This document shows positions 1-7,247 of a stretch of DNA of 39,600 nt, one piece after another; position 1 is the stretch's first letter; each line of letters starts with the position of its first letter. The stretch comes from an uncultured Clostridia bacterium (GTDB taxonomy: Bacteria > Bacillota > Clostridia > UBA1381). Where the stretch lies: the NCBI GenBank assembly GCA_944392335.1, contig CALXWJ010000074.1, positions 1-39,600 of the forward strand, written 5' to 3'. The notes under the pieces were generated by a model. It had not been told where the DNA came from. It saw nothing but the letters and a program-made list of their open reading frames with translations, and did not search any database. The translations under genes were made by a program, and so were the position numbers.

Positions 1-339
1 GCGTGCTTTGGCACGTTCATTTTACCCTTGACAAATTTCAGTCGAGCATTTAAAAGCTATTTGGCAAAAATCGGCGGAATTTCGTGAAATCATTATGCTA
101 TTTTTTCATTTTAACTTTACAAAACCATTTTGCTTTAGCTGTCAAGGGTGACGGCTCTTTTTCTTGCATTTGCGTTTTTTCATTCTTACTTTACACCACC
201 ATTATTTTGTAAATATATTCTATAGTACTGCACAATTTATACATACAAAATATTACAATAATTAAATGTTCACAGATAATTTTATAAATACTTACGGTTA
301 ATATAATTATATTATATCATAATATATGAAAGTTGTCTA
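1..339. other. AT-rich intergenic stretch with an inverted repeat
   Basis: I see no convincing gene here. A small perfect hairpin (CGTGC, 4-nt loop, GCACG) occupies about 2-15. A perfect 10-bp inverted repeat, ACCCTTGACA at 24-33 and TGTCAAGGGT at 140-149, flanks about 105 bp. This could be the decayed end of an insertion element or a structured RNA. The rest is AT-rich without recognisable signals. Confidence 0.4.
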
Positions 340-369
340 TTGACATACATAATAAAACTGATTTATAAA
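340..369 (+). promoter_or_regulatory. Candidate sigma-70-type promoter of a short noncoding unit
   Basis: TTGACA at 340-345 is followed after 18 bp by TATAAA at 364-369, reading rightward. No gene follows on the plus strand before the hairpin at 502-528, so this would drive a transcript of only about 150 nt. Confidence 0.45.
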
Positions 370-375
370 ATATTT

Positions 376-537
376 ATCAATATAGCTTTTAAAAAGTTGA
401 TACCGCCAGCAAACTTGTGGCTTGCATAACTCCTAAAAGGTGATATTACAGACTTAACACCTATAAAGGGTACAAAAATAATTTCATGGTGTATAATAAA
501 AACGGCCCGATTATAAAAAACGGACCGTAATTTTTTA
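376..537 (+). ncRNA. Candidate small RNA between a promoter and a terminator-like hairpin
   Basis: Downstream of the promoter at 340-369 the DNA holds an AGGTG/CACCT arm pair and ends in the hairpin at 502-528 followed by a T run. The only plus-strand ORF I see is a 14-codon one starting ATGGTG near 495, so a protein product is unlikely. This is inferred from signal arrangement alone and no known RNA family is recognised. It could instead be untranslated remnant DNA. Confidence 0.3.
502..535 (-). terminator. Intrinsic terminator of the sialidase-like/AraC gene (possibly bidirectional)
   Basis: ACGGCCCG (502-509) pairs with CGGACCGT (521-528). Read on the minus strand the 8-bp stem is complete with one G-U wobble and runs into a T tract, directly after the stop codon of the minus-strand gene ending at 535. 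Read on the plus strand there is one mismatch, also followed by T residues. Confidence 0.75.
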
Positions 538-2202
538 TTGTAATTTCAGTTCTCTGTATCGCGAAGGTGTAATTGATTCAAGCTGTTTAAATACTTTTAC
601 GAAATAGTTGGCGTCATCAAAACCGCATTCATGGGCAATGTCGGCAATATTTTTATCTGTTTCCGAGAGCAGCTTCTTTGCATGTGATATTCTTTTATGA
701 TTCCTGTATTCCATCATTGTAATTCCCGTTTTGGATTTGAAAAGATGGCTGAGATAATAGCGGCCGAAGCCCGATCGTTTTATTATGTCGCTTATCTCAA
801 AGGGCTCGCTGAAGTGGGTATCTATATAGTTAATCACAAAATCAACTGCCGGTTCTCTTTTTTCTTTAATTTTGGTATTTGTAAGTAATTTTATGATTTG
901 TTTAAAATATTTTTCACACTCTTCGGGCCTTTCTTTGAAGTTTGAAATTGCCCTGTCCAATGCCTTTATTTGCGGAGGCGTCATATACAAACAGCAAAAA
1001 CCAAAAGTGTTGAAAAGGTAATTCATAACCGTATCATTGTCGGGATGTTCAAGAAGAAATTCCCTAAGCTCCGCCGATGTGTAACCGTTTATCGGAGTTT
1101 TATACATCAAATCCGGATTGCCGTCATAGTGATCCAATTTTGACACAATACATTTTAGGCGGCTTTCGTTATTTACCAACTTGCCGTTTAATATATCCTC
1201 CTCTGTTATTTTTGCCATTAATATTTCTCTTGCTTCGGCTTTTGCTTCATCATAATTTGATTTGTAAGCTCCTCGTTCACGATCATAAATTATGTATATA
1301 AAGCCGTCCGATTCAACGGCGTCGGGGTAGGACACGTTGTCCCTTTCGTCGATAAGCAGGCCTTTGCTCCATGTTATCCCCTCATCATCCGATAAAAGAG
1401 CGGCAAGGTTATTTCTGCCGTTAAAATTTACGTGATTAATAAGAAGTATTCTGCCGGAGGCAAGTCTTCTTATATGAAATCGCGAATCAGGACCGGGTAT
1501 GTTGCTGTTTTGAGCAACTGTCCATGTATGTCCCCCGTCATAGGAATATGAGGACGAAATTCCGTAGCTTGTACGTGTAAGCATCATGATAACCCCATTT
1601 GAAAGCTCAACTGCCATATGTTCATCAAAGCTTCTGGAGGGTATAAAGGGAGTACCCAAACGGGAGAAGGTTTTACCGTTGTCTATGGTTTTATATAAAA
1701 ATGCCCCGCTTTCTTTATTTTTTTGCGGATAAGGAGGACGTATACCTTTTATGTTGTTTTCCCATACGGCAATGGGAAACATCCATTCTCCGGTTGAAAG
1801 AACAATGGGCTTGTTCATCATAACATCGTTTCCGATTTCAAATTCTTCTCCCCATTCAAGATCATCGCTGTCAGGATTTTCACATATTACACCATACAGG
1901 GCATTATTCGGCGATATGCTCCATGTAAACCATAGTCTGTCAAGGGGATCTATCCAAAGACAAGGGTCAAAACATCTGTAAAATTCGGATTTGTATGCCG
2001 CGGCAATAGGTTCGCTCCAGCTTTGCCCGTCATCATCACTTTTGAGGATCACACAGTAATTTCCGTATTCCTCTGTTGTGCCGCCGGAATAAAACGCGGC
2101 AAAAAGCCGTCCCTTTTGTGTACGCTCAATTGACGGGATTCCTTGCCATATTCTGAAATTGGAATTATATTGAATTAATTTTTTTTTGTCAGTAATAAGC
2201 AT
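535..2202 (-). CDS. Sialidase-like (BNR) beta-propeller fused to an AraC-type DNA-binding domain
   Basis: The 555-aa protein has an N-terminal part (about 20-370) with sialidase/BNR-type Asp-box motifs such as SDDDGQSWSEP, TIDNGKTFSR, YDGGHTWT and SDDEGITWSK. It ends in a complete AraC/XylS double helix-turn-helix (about 452-555, ending GFDDANYFVKVFKQ...TPSRYRELKLQ). No signal peptide is visible, so it is probably cytoplasmic, unlike secreted sialidases. The likely role is a transcription regulator whose propeller senses a glycan or sugar acid. Enzymatic activity is possible but not shown. The start at 2202 has GAGGAG about 9 nt upstream. No sugar-utilisation genes lie next to it in this window, so its target is unknown. 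Confidence 0.85.
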   Translation of the reverse strand: MLITDKKKLIQYNSNFRIWQGIPSIERTQKGRLFAAFYSGGTTEEYGNYCVILKSDDDGQSWSEPIAAAYKSEFYRCFDPCLWIDPLDRLWFTWSISPNNALYGVICENPDSDDLEWGEEFEIGNDVMMNKPIVLSTGEWMFPIAVWENNIKGIRPPYPQKNKESGAFLYKTIDNGKTFSRLGTPFIPSRSFDEHMAVELSNGVIMMLTRTSYGISSSYSYDGGHTWTVAQNSNIPGPDSRFHIRRLASGRILLINHVNFNGRNNLAALLSDDEGITWSKGLLIDERDNVSYPDAVESDGFIYIIYDRERGAYKSNYDEAKAEAREILMAKITEEDILNGKLVNNESRLKCIVSKLDHYDGNPDLMYKTPINGYTSAELREFLLEHPDNDTVMNYLFNTFGFCCLYMTPPQIKALDRAISNFKERPEECEKYFKQIIKLLTNTKIKEKREPAVDFVINYIDTHFSEPFEISDIIKRSGFGRYYLSHLFKSKTGITMMEYRNHKRISHAKKLLSETDKNIADIAHECGFDDANYFVKVFKQLESITPSRYRELKLQ

Positions 2203-2467
2203 ATGTTTTACTCCTCTTTTTTTAATATTATATATTAAATCGGAAATAATAAATAGAACAAATTTGCTTTTTATTTCTTTAGTATGAGAAAGTAACAGTT
2301 TTCGTTTAGTAAGGGCTTGCCATCAGTTATATTGATTTACTATCATTTTATACCAAATATATTTTAAAGTCAATATATACTTATGTATTCTTAAAATATT
2401 GATAAAAAAACAGAAGTTTACATTTTTGTTACAAATTTAATTTTATTTAAAAAAAAGTAAAAAGTGC
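2203..2467. other. AT-rich intergenic region between divergent genes
   Basis: Divergent spacer between the minus-strand AraC-fusion gene and rpmE. It is very AT-rich. Apart from the rpmE promoter at its right end I see no gene, repeat or clear operator. The promoter of the minus-strand gene must lie here but I could not place it with confidence. Confidence 0.4.
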
Positions 2468-2496
2468 TTGCAAATACAATAATCATATGATATAAT
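2468..2496 (+). promoter_or_regulatory. rpmE promoter
   Basis: TTGCAA (2468-2473) and TATAAT (2491-2496) are separated by exactly 17 bp. Transcription would start around 2503, about 45 nt ahead of the rpmE start codon. Confidence 0.8.
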
Positions 2497-2504
2497 AATA
2501 TATG

Positions 2505-2517
2505 GCTCATTATGAGC
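2505..2517 (+). promoter_or_regulatory. Palindrome in the rpmE leader
   Basis: GCTCAT-T-ATGAGC is a perfect 6-bp inverted repeat at the very start of the predicted rpmE transcript, before the AAGGAGGGG ribosome-binding site. L31 genes are often autoregulated through leader structures, and a Firmicutes L31 leader family has been described. A repressor operator is the alternative. The assignment is inference. Confidence 0.4.
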
Positions 2518-2548
2518 AGTTAATAAATCTTATAAGGAGGGGAATACC

Positions 2549-2752
2549 ATGAAAGAAGGAATTCATCCTGATTATAAGCAAACAACAATCAGATGTGCAT
2601 GTGGAGAGGTTATACAAACAGGTTCAACAAAGGAAAATATCCAGGTTGAAATTTGTTCAAAATGCCATCCGTTCTACACAGGTAAGCAAAAGCTTGTAGA
2701 TACCGGCGGAAGAGTTGAGAAGTTCAACAAGCGTTTCAACAGAAACAAATAA
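2549..2752 (+). CDS. rpmE: 50S ribosomal protein L31, zinc-binding (C+) type
   Basis: The 67-aa protein begins MKEGIHPDY and carries the family's zinc ligands CAC (C16, C18) and CSKC (C36, C39), followed by the typical HPFYTGKQK segment. It is the zinc-containing form of L31, a component of the large ribosomal subunit's central protuberance. The ribosome-binding site is AAGGAGGGG, 8-9 nt before ATG. It is monocistronic or weakly linked to rpsO 135 bp downstream. C+ L31 can also serve as a zinc reserve. The identity is secure. Confidence 0.97.
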   Translation: MKEGIHPDYKQTTIRCACGEVIQTGSTKENIQVEICSKCHPFYTGKQKLVDTGGRVEKFNKRFNRNK

Positions 2753-2782
2753 TATGTTGCTTGCTTATTATTGCATGTAAAA

Positions 2783-2794
2783 GGGATTTGTCCC
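2783..2794 (+). other. Small hairpin after rpmE
   Basis: GGGA-TTTG-TCCC forms a short 4-bp stem-loop in the rpmE-rpsO spacer. No T run follows, so it is a weak candidate for termination or processing. Confidence 0.25.
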
Positions 2795-2815
2795 AGAAAC
2801 AAAAATTATTTAACC

Positions 2816-2855
2816 TATGGCTTAGATAACCGAATCACCAACGGTTTCTCAGCAT
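2816..2855 (+). promoter_or_regulatory. rpsO leader hairpin (candidate S15 autoregulatory structure)
   Basis: AACCG (2828-2832) pairs with CGGTT (2842-2846). The flanking ATGGCTTAGA and TCTCAGCAT extend the stem with a bulge and a mismatch, giving a long imperfect hairpin about 20 nt before the rpsO Shine-Dalgarno. S15 leaders that bind their own product are known in several bacterial groups. The match here is based on position and foldability, not on an alignment. Confidence 0.45.
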
Positions 2856-2887
2856 ACGGGGATCATTGATTATAGGAGGTGAACACC

Positions 2888-3154
2888 ATGACTAAAGAAC
2901 GTAAGCAGGAAATTATGAAAGCTTATGCCATTCATGAAGGAGATACAGGTTCTCCGGAGGTTCAGATAGCTCTTTTGACTGAAAGGATCAATCATCTTAA
3001 CAACGAACACTTAAATGAACATAAAAAGGATTTCCATTCAAGAAGAGGTCTTTTAATGATGGTTGGTAAGAGAAGAAGCCTATTGAACTATCTTAAGTCA
3101 CAGGATATTGAAAGATACCGTGCTTTGGTTGCAAAGTTAGGTTTAAGAAAGTAA
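2888..3154 (+). CDS. rpsO: 30S ribosomal protein S15
   Basis: The 88-aa protein starts [13 protein letters not shown] and carries the S15 signatures [36 protein letters not shown] and [13 protein letters not shown]15 is a primary binder of the 16S rRNA central domain. The ATG at 2888 is chosen over the in-frame GTG at 2879 because AGGAGGTGA ends 5 nt before it and 88-89 residues is the family length. The order rpsO-pnp is the classic arrangement. Confidence 0.97.
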   Translation: MTKERKQEIMKAYAIHEGDTGSPEVQIALLTERINHLNNEHLNEHKKDFHSRRGLLMMVGKRRSLLNYLKSQDIERYRALVAKLGLRK

Positions 3155-3166
3155 TTTGTACAGCTC

Positions 3167-3202
3167 AAGCAAGCGGATTTCTTAATGTTATTCGCTTGCT
3201 TT
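3167..3202 (+). terminator. Terminator downstream of rpsO
   Basis: AAGCAAGCG (3167-3175) pairs with CGCTTGCTT (3193-3201) in a perfect 9-bp stem with a 17-nt loop, followed by a short TT. It may attenuate rather than fully stop transcription into pnp. Confidence 0.6.
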
Positions 3203-3267
3203 ATGCATATTATGAAAAAATATTTAGGAATTCGGATATTGATATTATTTAGCAAATAAGCAGAAAG

Positions 3268-3286
3268 CCTGAAAATTTCAGGTTTT
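3268..3286 (+). terminator. Hairpin with T run in the pnp leader
   Basis: CCTGAAA-A-TTTCAGG followed by TTTT lies about 60 nt before pnp. It could be a second terminator or attenuator, or an RNase III processing hairpin of the kind known in pnp leaders of other bacteria. Confidence 0.4.
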
Positions 3287-3340
3287 GTGCCTATCTGTTA
3301 AATAAAATCATATCCCGAATCAAAGGAAAGGGAGTTAAGT

Positions 3341-5428
3341 ATGTTCAGAACATTTGAAACAACACTTGCAGGCAGACCGCTTGTGATTGAAACAGGTAAA
3401 ATGGCAATGCTTGCAAACGGGCATTGCCTTGTCCGTTACGGAGATACTGTTGTTATGGTAAACGTAACGGCGTCAAGGACGCCGAGAGAAGGAGTGGACT
3501 TTTTCCCTCTGAGCGTTGATTATGAAGAAAAATTATACGCTGTAGGAAAAATTCCCGGAGGGTATATTAAAAGGGAAGGCAAACCATCCGAAAAGGCAAT
3601 ACTGACAAGCCGTGTTATAGACAGACCCATAAGGCCTTTATTTCCGGCAGATTTAAGAAATGACGTAACGGTTGTTGCAACTGTCTTGTCAGTTGAGCAG
3701 GATAATCCCCCCGAAGTGGCTGCCATGATAGGAACTTCAATTGCATTATCAATTTCAGATATACCTTGGAACGGCCCAATAGGCGGTGTATGGCTTGGCC
3801 TTGTTGACGGGGAGTATATTATAAATCCTACCGTTGAACAAAGAGAAAAATCCGAAATGCTCGTTACGGTTGCGGGAACAAAGCAAAAAATTGTTATGAT
3901 TGAGGCGGCGGCAAATGAGATTGAAGAGAATGTAATGCTCGAAGGCCTGAAATTTGCCCATAAACAGATAATTGAGCTTTGCGAATTTATTGATTCGATA
4001 AAAGCACAGATCGGAAAAGAAAAATTCGAATATGAGTCCCATACCGTAAATCAGGAATTATGGGATGCCATCAAGGCTATGTCTTACGATAAGATCAAAT
4101 ATGCCTTAGATACCGATGATAAGAACGTCCGTGATGACAGAATGGGAGTTATCGAGGATGAAATTACCGAAGCGTTGTCGGAACAATATCCTGATCTGGC
4201 TGAGCAACTGGGAGAAATCCTTTATAAAATGCAAAAGGAAATAGTGAGAGCATGGTTACATGAGGGAAGGCGTGTTGACGGCAGAGGGCTTGACGAGATT
4301 AGACCTCTTGCCGCTGAAGTTGACTTATTGCCGAGGACTCATGGTTCCGGTATGTTTACAAGAGGGCAGACGCAGGTCCTTACGGTCGCTACATTGGCGC
4401 CTCTTGCAGAAATGCAGAGATTAGACGGTATCGATGAAGATGATTCAAAGAGATATATGCATCATTATAATTTCCCGTCATACTCTGTGGGCGAAACAAA
4501 GCCGTCAAGAGGCCCGGGCAGAAGAGAGATCGGTCACGGCGCATTGGCAGAACGTTCGCTGGTTCCTGTTCTTCCGTCGGAATCAGAATTTCCGTATGCG
4601 ATAAGAACGGTATCCGAAGTATTAAGCTCCAACGGTTCAACCTCTCAGGGAAGCGTTTGCGGTTCAACACTTGCGCTCATGGCTGCCGGAGTACCTATAA
4701 AGGCGCCTGTAGCGGGTATTTCATGCGGACTTATAACAACTGACGAAGGCTTTACAACAATGGTAGATATACAGGGGCTTGAAGATTTTTACGGCGAGAT
4801 GGATTTTAAAGTTGCTGGAACAAAGAAGGGTATCACATCAATACAGGTCGATATTAAAAATGACGGTTTACCTTATGAAGTTATTGTGGAAGCATTTGAA
4901 AAAACAAGAAAAGCAAGATGTTATATAATAGATGAAGTATTATTAAAGGCTATACCGGAGGTTCGTGATCATTTATCGCCATACGCTCCGAAGGTAAGCA
5001 CGATGAAGATAGATCCCGAAAAGATAAGAGAAGTAATCGGTCAGGGCGGCAAGGTAATTCAAAAGATAGTCGCGGATACGGGCGCCAAGATAGATATAGA
5101 GGATGACGGTACCATCAATATATTTGCCGTAAACCAGGAATCGGGAGATATGGCAAGAAAAGCAATAGAATTGATTGTCAAAGAGCCTGAAGTGGGAGAA
5201 ATATATGAAGGTGTTGTAAAATCCATTCATCCATTCGGTGCTTTTGTTGAGATCCTGCCCGGAAAAGACGGTTTATGCCATATATCAAAGCTCGACAATA
5301 AGAGAGTGAGAAAGGTTGAGGATGTTGTCGATATAGGAGATACATTAGTCGTTAAGGTCATGGAAATAGATCCAAAGACAGGTAAAATAAGTCTTTCTCA
5401 TAAAGACGCGGTTTCTAAAAAAGATTGA
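3341..5428 (+). CDS. pnp: Polyribonucleotide nucleotidyltransferase (PNPase)
   Basis: This is a 695-aa protein of normal family length. Two RNase PH-like domains come first, with GKIPGGYIKREGKPSE in the first and the conserved HHYNFPSYSVGETKPSRGPGR with GHGALAER in the second. A KH domain (IREVIGQGGKVIQKI, about 563-577) and an S1 domain (GVVKSIHPFGAFVEILPGKDGLCHIS, about 627-690) follow. The enzyme degrades RNA from the 3' end by phosphorolysis and works with the RNA degradosome in the cytoplasm. AAAGGGAG lies 7 nt before ATG. A structured repeat element follows 40 bp after the stop. Confidence 0.97.
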   Translation: MFRTFETTLAGRPLVIETGKMAMLANGHCLVRYGDTVVMVNVTASRTPREGVDFFPLSVDYEEKLYAVGKIPGGYIKREGKPSEKAILTSRVIDRPIRPLFPADLRNDVTVVATVLSVEQDNPPEVAAMIGTSIALSISDIPWNGPIGGVWLGLVDGEYIINPTVEQREKSEMLVTVAGTKQKIVMIEAAANEIEENVMLEGLKFAHKQIIELCEFIDSIKAQIGKEKFEYESHTVNQELWDAIKAMSYDKIKYALDTDDKNVRDDRMGVIEDEITEALSEQYPDLAEQLGEILYKMQKEIVRAWLHEGRRVDGRGLDEIRPLAAEVDLLPRTHGSGMFTRGQTQVLTVATLAPLAEMQRLDGIDEDDSKRYMHHYNFPSYSVGETKPSRGPGRREIGHGALAERSLVPVLPSESEFPYAIRTVSEVLSSNGSTSQGSVCGSTLALMAAGVPIKAPVAGISCGLITTDEGFTTMVDIQGLEDFYGEMDFKVAGTKKGITSIQVDIKNDGLPYEVIVEAFEKTRKARCYIIDEVLLKAIPEVRDHLSPYAPKVSTMKIDPEKIREVIGQGGKVIQKIVADTGAKIDIEDDGTINIFAVNQESGDMARKAIELIVKEPEVGEIYEGVVKSIHPFGAFVEILPGKDGLCHISKLDNKRVRKVEDVVDIGDTLVVKVMEIDPKTGKISLSHKDAVSKKD

Positions 5429-5467
5429 TCGCAGAATGATATCGCAGGCTAATATGATTGAGGGAAA

Positions 5468-5620
5468 GATGTCCCCTGCCGTAATTGGCGGCAGGTTTCA
5501 TATTTGTAATCAGTGAGAGTACAATCTCCCACTGATTACAGCGCAGCAACGTAAGGGCGATTCACGAATCGCCTGTTTCGCTCTTGTCTTCGCTGAATAA
5601 CGGGACAAGCCCTTATTGAA
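5468..5620 (+). repeat. Structured intergenic repeat, copy R1
   Basis: This is the most complete copy of the window's interspersed repeat. Hairpin 1 pairs CCTGCC (5475-5480) with GGCAGG (5490-5495). Hairpin 2 pairs TAATCAGTG (5507-5515) with CACTGATTA (5530-5538). Hairpin 3 pairs GGCGATTC (5556-5563) with GAATCGCC (5566-5573). A last arm pair CTTGTC/GACAAG precedes the CTTATTGAA end. It lies downstream of pnp and contains no convincing ORF. Confidence 0.85.
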
Positions 5621-5643
5621 TTACAGTATTATATCAATAAAAT

Positions 5644-5680
5644 AAAAACAGTGAGAGTGTAAAAGCTTCTCACTGTTTTT
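5644..5680. terminator. Bidirectional terminator between pnp/R1 and the HAD gene
   Basis: AAAAACAGTGAGA (5644-5656) pairs with TCTCACTGTTTTT (5668-5680). The A and T tracts on both sides make it suitable for transcripts arriving from either strand, the minus-strand HAD gene ending at 5690 and the plus-strand pnp unit. Confidence 0.85.
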
Positions 5681-5689
5681 GCTGATAAT

Positions 5690-6484
5690 TTAGTTGAGTA
5701 ATCCATAATGAACAAGGGCTTTGTAAATTCCCTCGTTTTCCACAGTATCGGTTGTTATTTCTGCAACACTGTCAAGAGAGGAGTGATGGTATCCCATTGC
5801 GATCCCGTGCCCGACATAGTTTAACAGATCATAGTCATTTGTCCCGTCGCCAAATGCGTAAGTATTCTGCTTTGGGATATTGAATTTTTCGCAGATCGCC
5901 TTGGCTCCAACAGCCTTTACGATTTCGTGCTTTGTGACGTCGGCGGAACGGAATTTTCTGTGTTTGTAAAAGGCAAATCTTTTCTTAAAATAATCCGATA
6001 GGTATTTGATTTCTTCATCCGTATTGTAAACCAAAAGCATTTTCGATACTTTCGGAATATTATTCTTATCTAAGTTTGTAAAAACATTTTTAGGAATATT
6101 AAAGTTATCCAACATGGCGACAAACTTGCTGTTTTGAATGTCACGCGCATAGCATTGCTTCATATTTTCCATGGAATAATAAAGATCCATGCTTTCAAAT
6201 TTGTCAATAAGTTCAAGAACATCCTTAGACGAGAAAAAGTCCTGCCATATCACATCGCCGCCAACCTCGGCAGAGGCGCCGTTTGATGTGATATATCCGT
6301 CAAAATCAACTCCTGTATCGGGAACATAGCATTTTGCACGTCCCGTTGCAAGGACAACCATATATCCGTTTTCGCTTAATTTTTTTAATGCTTTTTTTGT
6401 GGTTTCGGTAGGATAATATATTCCCTTTTTTTCATCTGCCAAGGTTCCGTCATAATCAAAAAATACTGCACCTTTATACTGCAT
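5690..6484 (-). CDS. HAD-superfamily hydrolase, Cof type
   Basis: The 264-aa protein starts MQYKGAVFFDYDGTLAD, containing HAD motif I (DYDGT). It has motif II in LATGRAK and motif IV in FGDGTNDYDLL near the C-terminus. The large middle segment fits a Cof-type (IIB) cap. Such enzymes are cytoplasmic Mg-dependent phosphatases of sugar phosphates or related metabolites, and the substrate cannot be read from sequence. The ATG at 6484 is chosen because GGAGG sits 6 nt upstream, whereas an upstream in-frame TTG at 6505 would place the ribosome-binding site inside the gene. It follows the PqqD-like gene by about 33 bp and is likely co-transcribed. Confidence 0.88.
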   Translation of the reverse strand: MQYKGAVFFDYDGTLADEKKGIYYPTETTKKALKKLSENGYMVVLATGRAKCYVPDTGVDFDGYITSNGASAEVGGDVIWQDFFSSKDVLELIDKFESMDLYYSMENMKQCYARDIQNSKFVAMLDNFNIPKNVFTNLDKNNIPKVSKMLLVYNTDEEIKYLSDYFKKRFAFYKHRKFRSADVTKHEIVKAVGAKAICEKFNIPKQNTYAFGDGTNDYDLLNYVGHGIAMGYHHSSLDSVAEITTDTVENEGIYKALVHYGLLN

Positions 6485-6517
6485 CGTGATCCTCCGTGGT
6501 GTCAAAATATAAATTTA

Positions 6518-6787
6518 TCAATCAGTTATTACGTTAACATTTTTAAGCTGTGCAACAAACTCATCAAAATCCTTTGATGCCGCAGCCTCATCAATCCCGG
6601 TATACTCATTTAAAATTTCGCAAAGTATCTCGGGTTTGCTTTTGCCAGCTTGAATGCCTTTCCATATTATGGATCCGGTTTCATTTACCGTAATAATTTT
6701 ATTAAAATCCAATGTTTTTTCCCCGCAGGAAACTACAATATAATTTCCGGCGACTTCTTTTAAAATGAATCCATCGTTTATTTTCAT
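6518..6787 (-). CDS. PqqD-like small protein (RiPP-recognition-element fold)
   Basis: This 89-aa protein contains a PqqD-type core: ILKEVAGNYIVVSCGE, ITVNETGSIIWKGIQAGK and a helical tail EILCEILNEYTGIDEAAASKDFDEFV. PqqD-family proteins bind leader peptides for radical-SAM maturases in peptide-modification pathways. No precursor peptide or radical-SAM maturase is adjacent, so it is an orphan and may have another peptide-binding role. AAAGGA lies about 11 nt before ATG. It sits upstream of the HAD gene on the same strand. Confidence 0.75.
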   Translation of the reverse strand: MKINDGFILKEVAGNYIVVSCGEKTLDFNKIITVNETGSIIWKGIQAGKSKPEILCEILNEYTGIDEAAASKDFDEFVAQLKNVNVITD

Positions 6788-6940
6788 ATTAGTTCAATCC
6801 TTTTTGATTTTAATATAAAATACGGTCTCTCCGTATAATCAACAATATATATTATAACATAGATTTTTTTTATTTGCAAGATTAAAAAATTGCAATAACT
6901 GTTTAATAATGAAAATATGCGGGATTTATAATTGCGCATA
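6788..6940. other. AT-rich divergent spacer, left part
   Basis: This region lies between the minus-strand PqqD-like gene and repeat copy R2. I see no gene. A minus-strand frame across 6784-7023 runs through the repeat and shows no family signature. Confidence 0.4.
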
Positions 6941-7094
6941 TGTTGTCCCCCGTCGTAATCGGCGGCGGGTTCCATATTTGTAATCAGTGAGAGTACAATC
7001 TCCCACTGATTACAGCGAATCAACGTATGGACGATTCACGAATCGCCTGTTTTGCTCTTGCCCTCGTTGGATGACGGGACAAGCCATTATTAAA
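6941..7094 (+). repeat. Structured intergenic repeat, copy R2
   Basis: R2 is nearly identical to R1 over its whole length, including the TAATCAGTG/CACTGATTA and GATTC/GAATC hairpins, but it lies upstream of a plus-strand gene. The flanking genes are divergent, so unlike most copies it cannot be the 3' UTR of a plus-strand gene in this window. The terminal CTTATTGAA has changed to CATTATTAAA. Confidence 0.85.
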
Positions 7095-7183
7095 TTATAA
7101 AAATATGTTTTCTTATCTTGTGAATTTATATAATACGACATGGAGAATGTCGAATTATTAATATATGTATCATAATTATTTGA

Positions 7184-7212
7184 TTGACATCATTATAAAT
7201 TTTTGTTATAAT
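7184..7212 (+). promoter_or_regulatory. Citrate synthase promoter
   Basis: TTGACA (7184-7189) and TATAAT (7207-7212) are separated by 17 bp, close to the consensus. The start codon follows about 30 nt downstream, so the leader is very short. Confidence 0.85.
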
Positions 7213-7247
7213 TATTATATTATTAAAATTGGAAGGAGATGGGAGGA

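Noticed and set aside
6784..7023. 79-codon minus-strand frame
   Set aside because: It runs through repeat copy R2 and AT-rich spacer, has no family motifs, and overlaps the PqqD-like gene start; the repeat's hairpins explain its composition.
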